The notes under the pieces: generated by a model | Told to the model about the DNA's origin: nothing | The model's input: only the letters and a program-made list of their open reading frames with translations | Databases searched by the model: none | Shown: in pieces, positions 21,406 to 30,639 of the stretch | Layout: every line of letters begins with the position of its first letter | Numbering within the stretch: the stretch's first letter is position 1 | Assembly: GCF_963678635.1 (NCBI RefSeq) | Contig: NC_087065.1 | Location: 25,809,254-25,873,253 of the forward strand | Length of the DNA stretch: 64,000 bases | Source: Symsagittifera roscoffensis | Taxonomy: Eukaryota; Xenacoelomorpha; Acoela; Convolutidae | Reading direction: 5' to 3' | Program-made: the position numbers and the translations under genes

Positions 21406-23780
21406 TGACGTACCGTGGAATTTAGACGCCTCACTTTACCAGGTTTGTTTGGGTTCACCACGGGATGGTGAGGAAGATAACACTCGCGTATGCTGCGGTT
21501 CGAAAATTTATGGGGAGGAACTTCAATCACGTATCCTTTACTCAAATCATCTTCGATAGTTTTTGAGTATTGATCCCTTAAGTGAGGATCTTTCGCTAAA
21601 CGTTTTTCTAACGATTTTAACTGAACCAATGAGGAATAGTAATTGTCTGGTAACATGATAGATTCTTCTGCCCAAAGCATACCTACAGCGTATCTTGATC
21701 CATCATGGACGGTGGAGGAATCAAGTATTTTAGCCGCCCTTTTGTCCTCGGCTGAACGGGAATCGACCTGTTTGTAGGCTCTGTATGACTCTATTTCATA
21801 CCAGCGTTTGATTTGACAAGCTAGTTCGGTATCATCCGTATTGCACTTGAAACAAGTAGAAAGGAAACCAGTAGATGTCGGCATTGGGCCGCTCAAGACC
21901 CAGCCTATTGGAAGGCGAACAGCGACGGGCGATGTGTTTGGATCGGCCTCACTCTTGAAATACTCCTCAGGCCGAATAGCATGGAAAGAGTCTTGACCAA
22001 TTATTAAGTCTACATCGGCGTAGCTATACACAATTGGTTTGATTGGAGCAAGGTACGGATACTTGCTCTGTAATGCAGGGATGTTGACGGTATCGGTACC
22101 GACTTTAAGTTCATCCATGACAAATGCGGTTAAATCGAATATGTATTCGAATCCATCGAAGTTAGAAGATACCTTCATCTGAACTTGTTTCGTTTTAACA
22201 ACAGTCGTTGTGTTAATACCATTTACTGTGAGATCCAAATCTCTTGCTGAGAGATTCAGACATTTGACTAATTTAGCCGATATCCAGGAATGACTAGATG
22301 CTGAGTCACACAATATTAAACAATCAGCACTCTGGAAATCGGTGGAAACTTGGAGCTTGATTATGGGCAGTAACCCTTTCGATGTTATGATTGATGATTG
22401 GTCGTTCGAGATTGTGCAACTTACATCCAACGGAACGGGATTAATGTCTGCATGATTCGAACTTGCGTTTGGTATTTTCTTGCTGAATGATTTTCGATCA
22501 GCGTCTGTGCTCGCTTTATCCGGCTCTGCATTAGATCTTGGTTGACCAGCGTTGGGTCTTGTATGGCTATCATTTTTGTCCGGATTTCGACTAGGAAAAA
22601 CACGTTCAGCCCCATGGAGAAGTACACTATGGGTGCTAGTGCAACCTGGTTTGGTGCATTTCTTTGCTCTGGGACATTGCCGGAATGCGTGGTTCCCTTG
22701 TAAGCAGGAGAAGCACAATTTGTTTTCCGCAGAGAATTTCAAACGTTGTGTTGAAGTTTTCTCCTTAAACATGGAACACTTCCACAAGGCATGTTTCCCC
22801 TTGCAGAGAATACAAGAAGGATATTCAAACTTTTTCTCAACTGTACTTGTCGAGGCAAAAACTCTCGTTACAGCTTTAGTTTTGGATGGCTCTTCGACTT
22901 TGGGCTTTCCAGGCATATTTTTCATTTTCTTATGAGCTTCTGCTTTATCTTTTAACCAATTGTTAAAGTCAATTAGGTTGGGGCGTGACCAATTACGTTT
23001 CGCGACAAAAAGTGACCACGATTCTCTCATGTTTGGTGGAACTTTTGAAAGAGCTTGATTTAACAAAGAGACGCTTTTCAAATCTTCTATATAATCAAGA
23101 GACCTAAAGACAGCCACTAGACTTGAAATGGTCATCGAGAAGCTAATGATGTTCTCAGAGTTGTGCATTCGAAGCTGCGGGAAACTGGACAACTTATCAA
23201 GGTGGGCCGTAATTACGTTTTGTGGCTGGCCAAACTTTCTTTCTAGAGTTTTCAGTGCATCCTTATACATTCTTCCACTGTATGCGAACTCTGCTATGGC
23301 TGACTTAGCTTTTCCCGTGACTAATGTTTTTAAATAAGTTAACTTCGCATCATCGCTTAGGGACGCTGCGTCTACAGTACTGCAAAATTGGCCAAACCAT
23401 TCGTGCCATTGGAGCGGGTTGCCATCGTACTGGGCCAGCTTCCATTCTGGAAGGGGATCCTTCTTTGAGACTGACAGAGCTTGGACTAAGTCATTTAGTG
23501 TCACGGCTTCTGGTTGGGGAGCTGGTTGCAACGACGGCAATGTGTTGCTAGGATCAGCTGCAAAAGGTTGCCGCTGAGATATGTAAGTGTTTTCAGCCGA
23601 TGCGTCGTGATTGGGAAACCCATAGTAAACGGTACCACCACTTGATACGTGGGGGAATTGTTGCTGAGATATTGGCGTTACGGATGAAAAAACACCAACT
23701 GATGGGTTTGTGTTACCATCACTTGTTACCCCAGTGATACATTGGGTGACTGCGGGTGTCCACTGTGACATTAGTGGCAA
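21402..23780 (-). CDS. gag-pro: Pao gag C-half, protease and start of RT
   Basis: 792 codons. Residues ~108-290 match the DUF1759 gag region (PEWKLAQYDGNPLQWHEW). Zinc knuckles lie at ~323-335 (CILCKGKHALWKC) and ~356-380 (CFSC..H..C plus KKCTKPGC). The DUF1758 retropepsin has its catalytic Asp at 492 (LCDSASSHSW). The RT fingers region begins at about 740. The frame runs out at a TGA (21402-21404) within the conserved RT stretch after KPGKVRR. The next conserved residues (SKFHGTSLN) are encoded in another frame a few bases on, with some codons missing: a small frame-shifting deletion. Upstream, this frame is already open before its first ATG, overlapping the 317-codon ORF. Confidence 0.9.
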   Translation of the reverse strand: MPLMSQWTPAVTQCITGVTSDGNTNPSVGVFSSVTPISQQQFPHVSSGGTVYYGFPNHDASAENTYISQRQPFAADPSNTLPSLQPAPQPEAVTLNDLVQALSVSKKDPLPEWKLAQYDGNPLQWHEWFGQFCSTVDAASLSDDAKLTYLKTLVTGKAKSAIAEFAYSGRMYKDALKTLERKFGQPQNVITAHLDKLSSFPQLRMHNSENIISFSMTISSLVAVFRSLDYIEDLKSVSLLNQALSKVPPNMRESWSLFVAKRNWSRPNLIDFNNWLKDKAEAHKKMKNMPGKPKVEEPSKTKAVTRVFASTSTVEKKFEYPSCILCKGKHALWKCSMFKEKTSTQRLKFSAENKLCFSCLQGNHAFRQCPRAKKCTKPGCTSTHSVLLHGAERVFPSRNPDKNDSHTRPNAGQPRSNAEPDKASTDADRKSFSKKIPNASSNHADINPVPLDVSCTISNDQSSIITSKGLLPIIKLQVSTDFQSADCLILCDSASSHSWISAKLVKCLNLSARDLDLTVNGINTTTVVKTKQVQMKVSSNFDGFEYIFDLTAFVMDELKVGTDTVNIPALQSKYPYLAPIKPIVYSYADVDLIIGQDSFHAIRPEEYFKSEADPNTSPVAVRLPIGWVLSGPMPTSTGFLSTCFKCNTDDTELACQIKRWYEIESYRAYKQVDSRSAEDKRAAKILDSSTVHDGSRYAVGMLWAEESIMLPDNYYSSLVQLKSLEKRLAKDPHLRDQYSKTIEDDLSKGYVIEVPPHKFSNRSIRECYLPHHPVVNPNKPGKVRRLNSTVRH

Positions 23781-24724
23781 ATTGGGCTGACCAATAACGG
23801 CAGACTGTCCGCTAAACGGATTGTTTTTTGACGCAGGGTTGCTATATGTGATAGCAAGTTTTGATTTCTGCAGATTAAATTTGCAGGGGGTTGTGACACA
23901 ATGGCATGGGGGGTGTATCCAGAGTATTGATTGGAGATGGCGGGCATGTTTCCAACAACTCGGGAATCGTTATTAAAGTTGTTGACGGGGATATGTTGAA
24001 TGGAAGACGAAGGATGAGGTACAGAGAAGTAACAGCATACCGGAGTATTGGTAGCTGCTGTTCCAGCTGGATTAAAAAATGATGATGTATTGTTTTCGCA
24101 AAGTGTAGCGTTATTGGAAATAAGCAACGACTGCGTTTCGTGCTCAGGATTAGTGGATACAGCGCGCTTGATTCCATCGCCATCGCTGAAGGAGACGGTT
24201 GGTTGATAGGGATAACATTGTTGATCACAATCAAAAGTCTGATTCGGCAACGATCGCCGAGGTGAAGCTTCCGCTGTGGACACATTTTTGTGTTGATGCG
24301 AACCACTTTCTATATTTATACAGTTTTCAAACTTTGAAGAAGACGGAACTACCTTGGGTCCTTTTTGGTTTTCTAATGCATGATCAACCCAATCGTTTAC
24401 CCTGTCAGAACGACGATCAACCGAAGACGCCAGCTCGAGATGCTGATCTATTTCAGACTCTTCGAGGTATTCAGTTTCAACCATTTTTGCTTCAGCTACT
24501 TTAATACAATTTTCTTCGCTTAATCGTTCCATTTCAAGCCGACTTTTTTCGATTCGTAAACGATGTTCTTGCTCTTTACGGTCAATTCCAAATTTAATTT
24601 CTTGTCGTTTTCGTTCCATCTCAATCAGATGCTGTTGTTCTTCGATGATGGCTTCCTGTTGTTTCAGTCTTAAGGTTGCTTCATGTTGTTTTTCCAACTC
24701 TTCTCGCTTCATTGGGGCGCTCAC
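23771..24724 (-). CDS. gag: Pao gag N-terminal part (coiled coil)
   Basis: 317 codons beginning at GTG two codons after a stop, so not an independent gene. Residues 5-85 form a Glu/Lys/Gln-rich coiled coil (EELEKQHEATLRLKQQ), as commonly precedes DUF1759 in Pao gag. A low-complexity Ser/Asn/Pro linker follows. The last ~30 residues look unnatural. The adjacent frame reads better from a CCCCC run near 23886, so a one-base indel there probably separates it from the next gag segment. Confidence 0.8.
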   Translation of the reverse strand: MSAPMKREELEKQHEATLRLKQQEAIIEEQQHLIEMERKRQEIKFGIDRKEQEHRLRIEKSRLEMERLSEENCIKVAEAKMVETEYLEESEIDQHLELASSVDRRSDRVNDWVDHALENQKGPKVVPSSSKFENCINIESGSHQHKNVSTAEASPRRSLPNQTFDCDQQCYPYQPTVSFSDGDGIKRAVSTNPEHETQSLLISNNATLCENNTSSFFNPAGTAATNTPVCCYFSVPHPSSSIQHIPVNNFNNDSRVVGNMPAISNQYSGYTPHAIVSQPPANLICRNQNLLSHIATLRQKTIRLADSLPLLVSPICH

Positions 24725-25148
24725 TGGGGGTCAATGATTTCATTGAGTTTTGCTTACTCGACCCGGATTTTGCCGATTTTGATGAAACTTTTGATCGACT
24801 AGTTTCACTGACGCAGACCTCTGAAGCTTGATTAGATTCCATATGAGCGCGAGCCTTACCAGTTACTTCATCGTTAACTTTAACTATCTTATCCCACCAT
24901 GCAGCCAACTCCGTTAATAATTTGCTATGGTTATCGGTTTTATTAGCTAATATCACAAGTTCATCATTTTTAGCTAATGCTTTTTCGAGAATACTCTTGC
25001 ATGATTCAATTAAGGCGTTTATTTTTGTTTTCCGAATTGGTCCCTCTAAACTCTCAGTTATGCGACTGTGAACTGCGGAAAGCTCATTTTCTAGTGATGT
25101 TCGACCATTCATCAATCGTCGATGTTTTAACTCAAATTGTTTTGTCAT
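24681..25148 (-). CDS. gag: Pao gag N-terminus
   Basis: 155 codons from an ATG (25148), the likely true gag start. The helical N-terminal region (LKHRRLMNGRTSLENEL..) is followed by a Ser/Lys-rich linker. The frame overlaps the coiled-coil frame by about 50 bp, in a stretch with CCCCC and CCCC runs, and the natural reading shifts there. With the next two segments it forms one gag polyprotein in relatives. Confidence 0.8.
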   Translation of the reverse strand: MTKQFELKHRRLMNGRTSLENELSAVHSRITESLEGPIRKTKINALIESCKSILEKALAKNDELVILANKTDNHSKLLTELAAWWDKIVKVNDEVTGKARAHMESNQASEVCVSETSRSKVSSKSAKSGSSKQNSMKSLTPSERPNEARRVGKTT

Positions 25149-25312
25149 TTTGATTACTTTTAAACTTGTTCACTTCTACTCAACCGCTCAACTGCTCAGT
25201 TTGAGAGAAAAAAAAGGGAATAATTAATTTAAGACCTTATATTTAGTATTAATAAATTTTATTCTGACTCATTAAACAATATCACACCTTAGAAAAGCAA
25301 TTTATTTAACTC
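25149..25312 (-). other. Spacer between accessory ORF and gag
   Basis: About 160 bp, AT-rich, no ORF or motif seen. Confidence 0.5.
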
Positions 25313-25914
25313 CTAGTGCGGCTCAGCATTTCTTCTGTTTCGAATAGCTTGCCGCTTGCGTTTTCCTGGCTTAAGAGTATTTTTCTTTGAAATAATATAC
25401 TTCAAATTCTTGCTATAACGCCTAAGGATCGTAAACGTTTTCAGTTCTAGAGAGGGATCCTGGTGTAGTTCTAAGTACTTTTGCCCTAACTCAGTGAGGT
25501 TCTGCTTCCTTCTAGATATCAGGTCTGTTACTATATTAATAACTAATATACCTGACTCTTTCAACTTACTATATATATATCTTCCGTGCCTACACGTTTA
25601 CAGTAAACGATTGCATAAATATTGCTTTTATAGTTTAAAAGAATCTTCTTAAGCTGGTTAGGAGTTAGTGCGTTAAAGTTATTACTACGGTGTCGACTAA
25701 TAGAGTTATTGACAGCGTCGTGCCAAATAACAATGTCGGTTCGGTTTAAGAGATAGTGATCAAGTTGATACTGACAAGTTTTACGGACGTTCACTGCGTT
25801 ATGGTTGAAACTTAACCCGGGAATGGCTAAGCACGGTTGAGATACACGCTTTTGCGAAGCGGGGGAAAGTTTTTTCAAAGCGTGGTGCAGCGAGCTAGCA
25901 GCTAGTATGAACAT
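25313..25914 (-). CDS. Pao pre-gag accessory ORF (possible SGNH/GDSL-like), broken
   Basis: Two open frames, 25914-25561 (117 codons, ATG) and 25564-25313 (83 codons, no ATG), abut at a (TA)n run near 25570. They read as one ~195-residue protein with a frame break there. The peptide has 'FILAASSLH' near the N-terminus, 'LAIPGLSF', and 'IVIWHDAVNNSISRH' in the middle, followed by 'AIVYCKRVGTEDIY' and a basic tail. The order (small-residue/Ser loop, hydrophobic strand plus HD/NN) suggests an SGNH-hydrolase-like fold, an inference from pattern only. It lies between leader and gag, where Pao elements normally have no gene. Confidence 0.5.
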
Positions 25915-26890
25915 TTAGTGATTTAAATCAACTTAAGAGGGAGGGAATCAAGCAAACCGCAACCTGACCTCCCGCAACACCCTGAGCTAACAAGGTTGTA
26001 GCAAAAGGTAAGACAATTTGCTTAATAATACGCTACGGGTCTCGACTACGGCTACTTTTATTCAATTGAACTAGTTTAGTTAGCTGCACCACCATTCAAG
26101 AATAAACACGGCGTTTTTTCAGATTTTTTTTTTCGAAAATTTCGGATTTTTTTTTCCGAAAATGTTCCAAATTTTTTTTTTTCGAATTTTTTTCCGAAAT
26201 TTTTTTTCCACGTTTTCACCCAACGGTTCAAGTTCCAACAATAACGTGAAGCGTTTGCGAAATTTTGAATTTTTTTTTCTTTTTAAAGTCCAAAACTTGG
26301 GGCAAAAAACTCGACTCGGTCGTTTAAATTAAATTATTATAAAACTAGGCGCTTTGCTGAATAATTTGCAAAACTTAAAAATTTTGGAAAAAAAAATCAA
26401 AAATTTTCAATTTTTTTTTCAAAATTTTTGGCCTTTTTTTCGATACGGTGTTGAGCTTACAAACACGGTGTTAGGATAACGTAATTAAGGTTTATGAGGC
26501 CGGTTTTTTCCTAAACCCACAGAAAATTTTCTGATCGGGTTTTGGTATCGAGAAAAATTGGGGGTTACGATTTTGCCATCAAAAAACCTCGTATCAGAAT
26601 TTAAAGCATCAAATCAGCAAGTTAGCACAAATGGATAATGTTTTGGTTTTTTTAGTCTTACAAGTTTTGTAGAGGCGTTCACCGGTAGAATCCAAAATCC
26701 ACAGAAAACTTCGGGTGTCGAGAAAAAATGGGTGTCCACAATCCACACTCCAATATGGATGTCCACAAAAAAATGATGTCCACAATCAGGATACCTGAAA
26801 AGGCCTCCGTTCGAAAATTCTAAAAACCCACCTTCTACTTTTGACTTCTGTGTCCGGGTCGTTGGCAACCCGAATAAATACTGACTTCTG
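25915..26890 (-). other. Pao leader, non-coding
   Basis: Between the tandem repeats and the first ORF. 26110-26450 (+ strand) is dominated by T/A homopolymer runs with ttccgaaa and ttcgaaaa. No credible coding frame is seen. It probably forms the long 5' untranslated region of the element RNA. Confidence 0.6.
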
Positions 26891-27186
26891 TGTCCGGGTC
26901 GGTTGAATATCAGGCCTCTCTGGACTATCTTCCGGAATATCTAATGTGCGGGTCGGCTGGAGCTTCAGGCCTCTCTGGAATATCATCCGAAATATCTAAT
27001 GTCCGGTTCGGTTGGAATTTCAGGCCTCTCTGGAATATCGTCCGGAATAACTAATGTCCGGGTCGGCTGGAGTTTCAGGCCTCTCTGGAATATCGTCCGG
27101 AATATCTAATGTCCGGTTCGGTTGGAATTTCAGGCCTCTCTGAAAAATCGTCCGGAATATCTAATGTCCGGGTCAGCGGACCAAAA
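26891..27186 (-). repeat. 55-bp tandem repeats next to the PBS, ~5.4 copies
   Basis: The landmark gtccgg/gtgcgg recurs at 26892, 26946, 27001, 27056, 27111 and 27166, a period of 55 bp (54 once). Each unit carries 'caggcctctctgg' and 'atcgtccggaatat'. The last, incomplete unit runs into the primer-binding site, so most units carry a sequence resembling it (GTCCGGGTCGGCTGGA). Confidence 0.9.
27167..27184 (-). promoter_or_regulatory. Pao primer-binding site
   Basis: Two bases inside the 5' LTR end, the minus strand reads TGGTCCGCTGACCCGGAC. It begins with the TGG expected opposite a tRNA CCA end. The priming tRNA was not identified. Confidence 0.65.
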
Positions 27187-27494
27187 TGTGGCGCACTCTC
27201 GTATCCTGTAAGATCTAAAAAACCTGGTTCAACATCTGTAAATTATCGGCAATTTAAACAGATAATATGACAATATAAAGATACTATAAAATAAGGCAAA
27301 CATCTTCCGGTTAACATGTTATCAAACGGTTTTTCAACAATCACAAAAATCTATAAACATTTTGATGGCAAACTGACCTTAATCGAACAAACCAGTAGTT
27401 TTCAAGGCCTTTTGTCTAAGAAAATCTAATTTTAGCTTTTTCACTTTCGCGCCATAATGACGTCATTAATTTAAGATTTATTTAAGCGCGAACA
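27187..27494 (-). repeat. Pao 5' LTR (308 bp)
   Basis: Identical by eye to the LTR at 18174-18481, followed by the target duplication gacct (27495-27499). The element promoter should lie here. No single TATA box stands out. Confidence 0.95.
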
Positions 27495-27928
27495 GACCTT
27501 GAGAATTCATTTTTTTTTTAATTCTCAGAAGGAGTACCATAAATTAGTTTCCACAAAATTTTAAGCACAGAAGAAAAATAGAGTTTTATAATACCAATTT
27601 ATTTAAACAATAAATATCTCCTTTATAATCAACAATCTCTCCTACTTTTGAAAAAAAATGCTAATAAAATCGAGAATAGCTGGTTCTTCTGCAAGAAGCA
27701 CAGAATGCTCCGACCATAATCTTAAAAAGAATACAAAGACAAAATGTTTCATTTTTCTTGAACATAATATCGTTTCTTGTGCATGACATAATAAAAACAT
27801 ACACAAACGAGTGAAACTTCAAGTTAATGTGGCATAATCAACAAAAGTTGTTTTCAAAAAACTAAATAACAATTAGAATAATTACAAAATGTTCACAATT
27901 TTATTTTTATTTTTCTTTTTTTTCCTAG

Positions 27929-28217
27929 AATTTTTTTTGTTTTAATAATAATCGGTTTAGTATACATAGTTTTCAATGCAAATTTTGTACTTTTGAATGC
28001 GCAGAAAGTTTGTTCGCACAAGGAAATTACTGCCTGCAGAAAAGAGCAAATTACAACAGAAGAACTAATAATAACAAAAAAGTCTCTGGTGTCGTCGGTT
28101 GCTCTAGAAAAAAAGACAAGAAAATTGTTTCTACGGGGGCACTTGAATTCTAAAACAACCAAAAGGTCCAAGTTAACATCCTCACCTCAAAACCGAAAGA
28201 AAATTGAATATAAATAG
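27929..28217 (+). CDS. Probable terminal exon, single-pass membrane protein
   Basis: A very strong acceptor (ttcttttttttcctag, ending 27928) opens a frame that runs 95 codons to TAG (28215-28217). The first ~22 residues are hydrophobic (IFFVLIIIGLVYIVF), then two Cys (VCSHKEITAC), then a Lys/Arg-rich tail. AATAAA follows at about 28273 and 28285. It is therefore a plausible last exon of a small type I or tail-anchored protein on the + strand. The upstream exon was not found and could lie beyond the Pao insertion, which would then be intronic. No family is recognised. Confidence 0.45.
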
Positions 28218-28271
28218 CTACAAGTTCTCAAAGTTTTATAGGATTGCCGAGCCACTAAAAATATTAATTGA

Positions 28272-28291
28272 ATAAATTCCAAGAATAAAAA
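28272..28291 (+). terminator. Poly(A) signals for the terminal exon
   Basis: Two AATAAA hexamers within ~15 bp, about 55-70 bp after the TAG of the exon ending at 28217. Confidence 0.4.
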
Positions 28292-28332
28292 TTAATTGCC
28301 TTTAAATAATGTAGTTTGTCCCTCGCCCAAAG

Positions 28333-28345
28333 GGTATATAAAAAA
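28333..28345 (+). promoter_or_regulatory. TATA-like element
   Basis: A TATATAAAA motif sits in a locally less AT-rich context (cgcccaaagggtatataaaa), followed ~65 bp later by an ATG that opens only 23 codons. It could be a promoter with a short first exon. Chance is possible. Confidence 0.2.
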
Positions 28346-28954
28346 CTACAAAGACCACCCGGGATTTGTTGAACTTTAGTAACCACATCAGTCAAAAAAA
28401 TGAACCCAAAAACTTTTTTTAGCGATCAGTCCAAAAAAACGAAAATTTGTTTTTTGTATATTCAATTTTAAGCTATCTCCTTAGTTTTTATAGCACTTTT
28501 TTGAAAAATTGTTAAATTTCACTTTTAATCTTTTATAACAGTTTTTTCAGTTATAACAAAACAATTTGTGATATAAATTCCACACTTTTCAGTTTCTAAG
28601 TTCCACAATTTTTAGCTTTCACAGTATACAAAATTATGAACAACGTAGTTCATAACCTTTTCTCAAAAAAAAAACGTAATTCTCCCTATAATTTATCTTA
28701 AAAAAAGTCCCTAAATTTCATTTTAAACTGAAAAAACTTCAAAACTGAAACGTTAACTGAAAAGGATAGTTTTTGTTAATGAAGAAAAGAATAATTGCTG
28801 CCCTTGTAGTTTCCACATTTTAGTCATAGTTAGTCATAAAAGTTTTTCAACAACTAAGAAGTAATTAACCTCACTTTCATCCTATTCTTGAAAGCGACAA
28901 GTTTTAAGCTCGTTTCACAAAACTAACTACTAACAATTAATTTAGTATAAGCCA

Positions 28955-30631
28955 AAAGGGAAATAGGGAAAAATAGGGAAAATAGTGAAAAATAGGGAAA
29001 AATCATCCAAATTAGATTTGAAAAAAATTAAAACACAACAAAATTGCGGAAACAAACCTAAATCTGTTACCTCAAAGACTTTTCTCCTCAATTTTTAAAA
29101 TTAATTTAGATTACTAACACAAGTTAACACACTAGTTTTCACAATTTATCAGTGAAATTTCTTTAGCTCTTGCTGTTGGAGAGAGAGTGTAATTTACTTC
29201 TTTTTAGCAGTCGCTAATTTGTAAAACCCCAAATATGAGAAAAGAAAAGTTCCTTTCAAACTTCTTTTGAAACCCATTTCAAAGGTTCGATAGCGTTATA
29301 AGTTTTATGACTTTCAAAAAAAGTACGTTATCTTTAAGCTTTTTGAAATTCTTTTTGCTTTAAATTGTGCCATGTAAGATAACTAGATCAATAGAAATTT
29401 TTTTATTCCGCAATGAATTTATAAATTGCAAGTCCATTTTTGAAACTGAAACGCAGGTAGTGTTCCGTGCACAAATAATGCTTCTCATATAGTTTCTAAA
29501 TATGAAATAAAAAATCAAAGTTTCGTGAGAATTTTCTCACTTTTGAATTGCAATATCTTTTTCTAGCTCAACTATGCGTTTTTCAAAAAAAAGTTGGATG
29601 CAAAGATTTGTTATTTTTGTGTATAACATAGACCAGGCTGAACTTTTTATTCAAAAAAGTAAAGTTGACTTTCACATTGTTTTATGCATTTTAATATGTC
29701 AAAAAAATTAGGCTATGACTTTCGACGGGTAAAATTTTGATAAATACAAAATTTAGGTTTTTTTTTAAAGCTCTCTGTGAAGTTTGAACTGTTAAAGGGA
29801 AATAGGGAAAAATAGGGAAAATAGTGAAAAATAGGGAAAAATCATCCAAATTAGATTTGAAAAAAATTAAAACACAACAAAATTGCGGAAACAAACCTAA
29901 ATCTGTTACCTCAAAGACTTTTCTCCTCAATTTTTAAAATTAATTTAGATTACTAACACAAGTTAACACACTAGTTTTCACAATTTATCAGTGAAATTTT
30001 TTTAGCTCTTGCTGTTGGAGAGAGAGTGTAATTTACTTCTTTTTAGCAGTCGCTAATTTGTAAAACCCCAAATATGAGAAAAGAAAAGTTCCTTTCAAAC
30101 TTCTTTTGAAACCCATTTCAAAGGTTCGATAGCGTTATAAGTTTTATGACTTTCAAAAAAGTACGTTATCTTTAAGCTTTTTGAAATTCTTTTTGCTTTA
30201 AATTGTGCCATGTAAGATAACTAGATCAATAGAAATTTTTTTATTCCGCAATGAATTTATAAATTGCAAGTCCATTTTTGAAACTGAAACGCAGGTAGTG
30301 TTCCGTGCACAAATAATGCTTCTCATATAGTTTCTAAATATGAAATAAAAAATCAAAGTTTCGTGAGAATTTTCTCACTTTTGAATTGCAATATCTTTTT
30401 CTAGCTCAACTATGCGTTTTTCAAAAAAAAGTTGGATGCAAAGATTTGTTATTTTTGTGTATAACATAGACCAGGCTGAACTTTTTATTCAAAAAAGTAA
30501 AGTTGACTTTCACATTGTTTTATGCATTTTAATATGTCAAAAAAATTAGGCTATGAATTTCGACGGGTAAAATTTTGATAAATACAAAATTTAGGTTTTT
30601 TTTTAAAGCTCTCTGTGAAGTTTGAACTGTT
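28955..30631. repeat. Recent tandem duplication, two ~839-bp units
   Basis: 28955-29793 and 29794-30631 are almost the same base for base. I saw three small differences (a ttt/tct change, one A fewer in an A run, and gac/gaa). Each unit starts with GGGAAAAATAGGGAAAATAG-type runs and contains 'gttggagagagagtg'. No coding frame is credible. Confidence 0.95.
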
Positions 30632-30639
30632 AAAGTTAC

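Larger units (their letters stand above)
18174..27494 (-). mobile_element. BEL/Pao LTR retrotransposon, 9.3 kb
   Basis: The element is bounded by 308-bp LTRs (18174-18481 and 27187-27494), each TG...CA and identical as far as I can read. It is flanked by the 5-bp duplication gacct (18169-18173 and 27495-27499), the usual Pao size. It reads on the minus strand: LTR, PBS, 55-bp tandem repeats, a pre-gag ORF, gag, DUF1758-type protease, RT with YMDD, RNase H, integrase, LTR. Identical LTRs mean a very recent insertion. Nevertheless the frame is broken near 25.57, 24.71, 23.88 and 21.42 kb, mostly in short homopolymer or TA runs. Confidence 0.95.

Noticed and set aside
18928-24504. Many + strand frames of 60-143 codons
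   Set aside because: They are shadows of the Pao gag-pol frames on the opposite strand.
28333-28470. A gene starting at the TATA-like element
   Set aside because: The ATG downstream gives only 23 codons and no splice donor could be defended; kept only as a weak promoter-like site.
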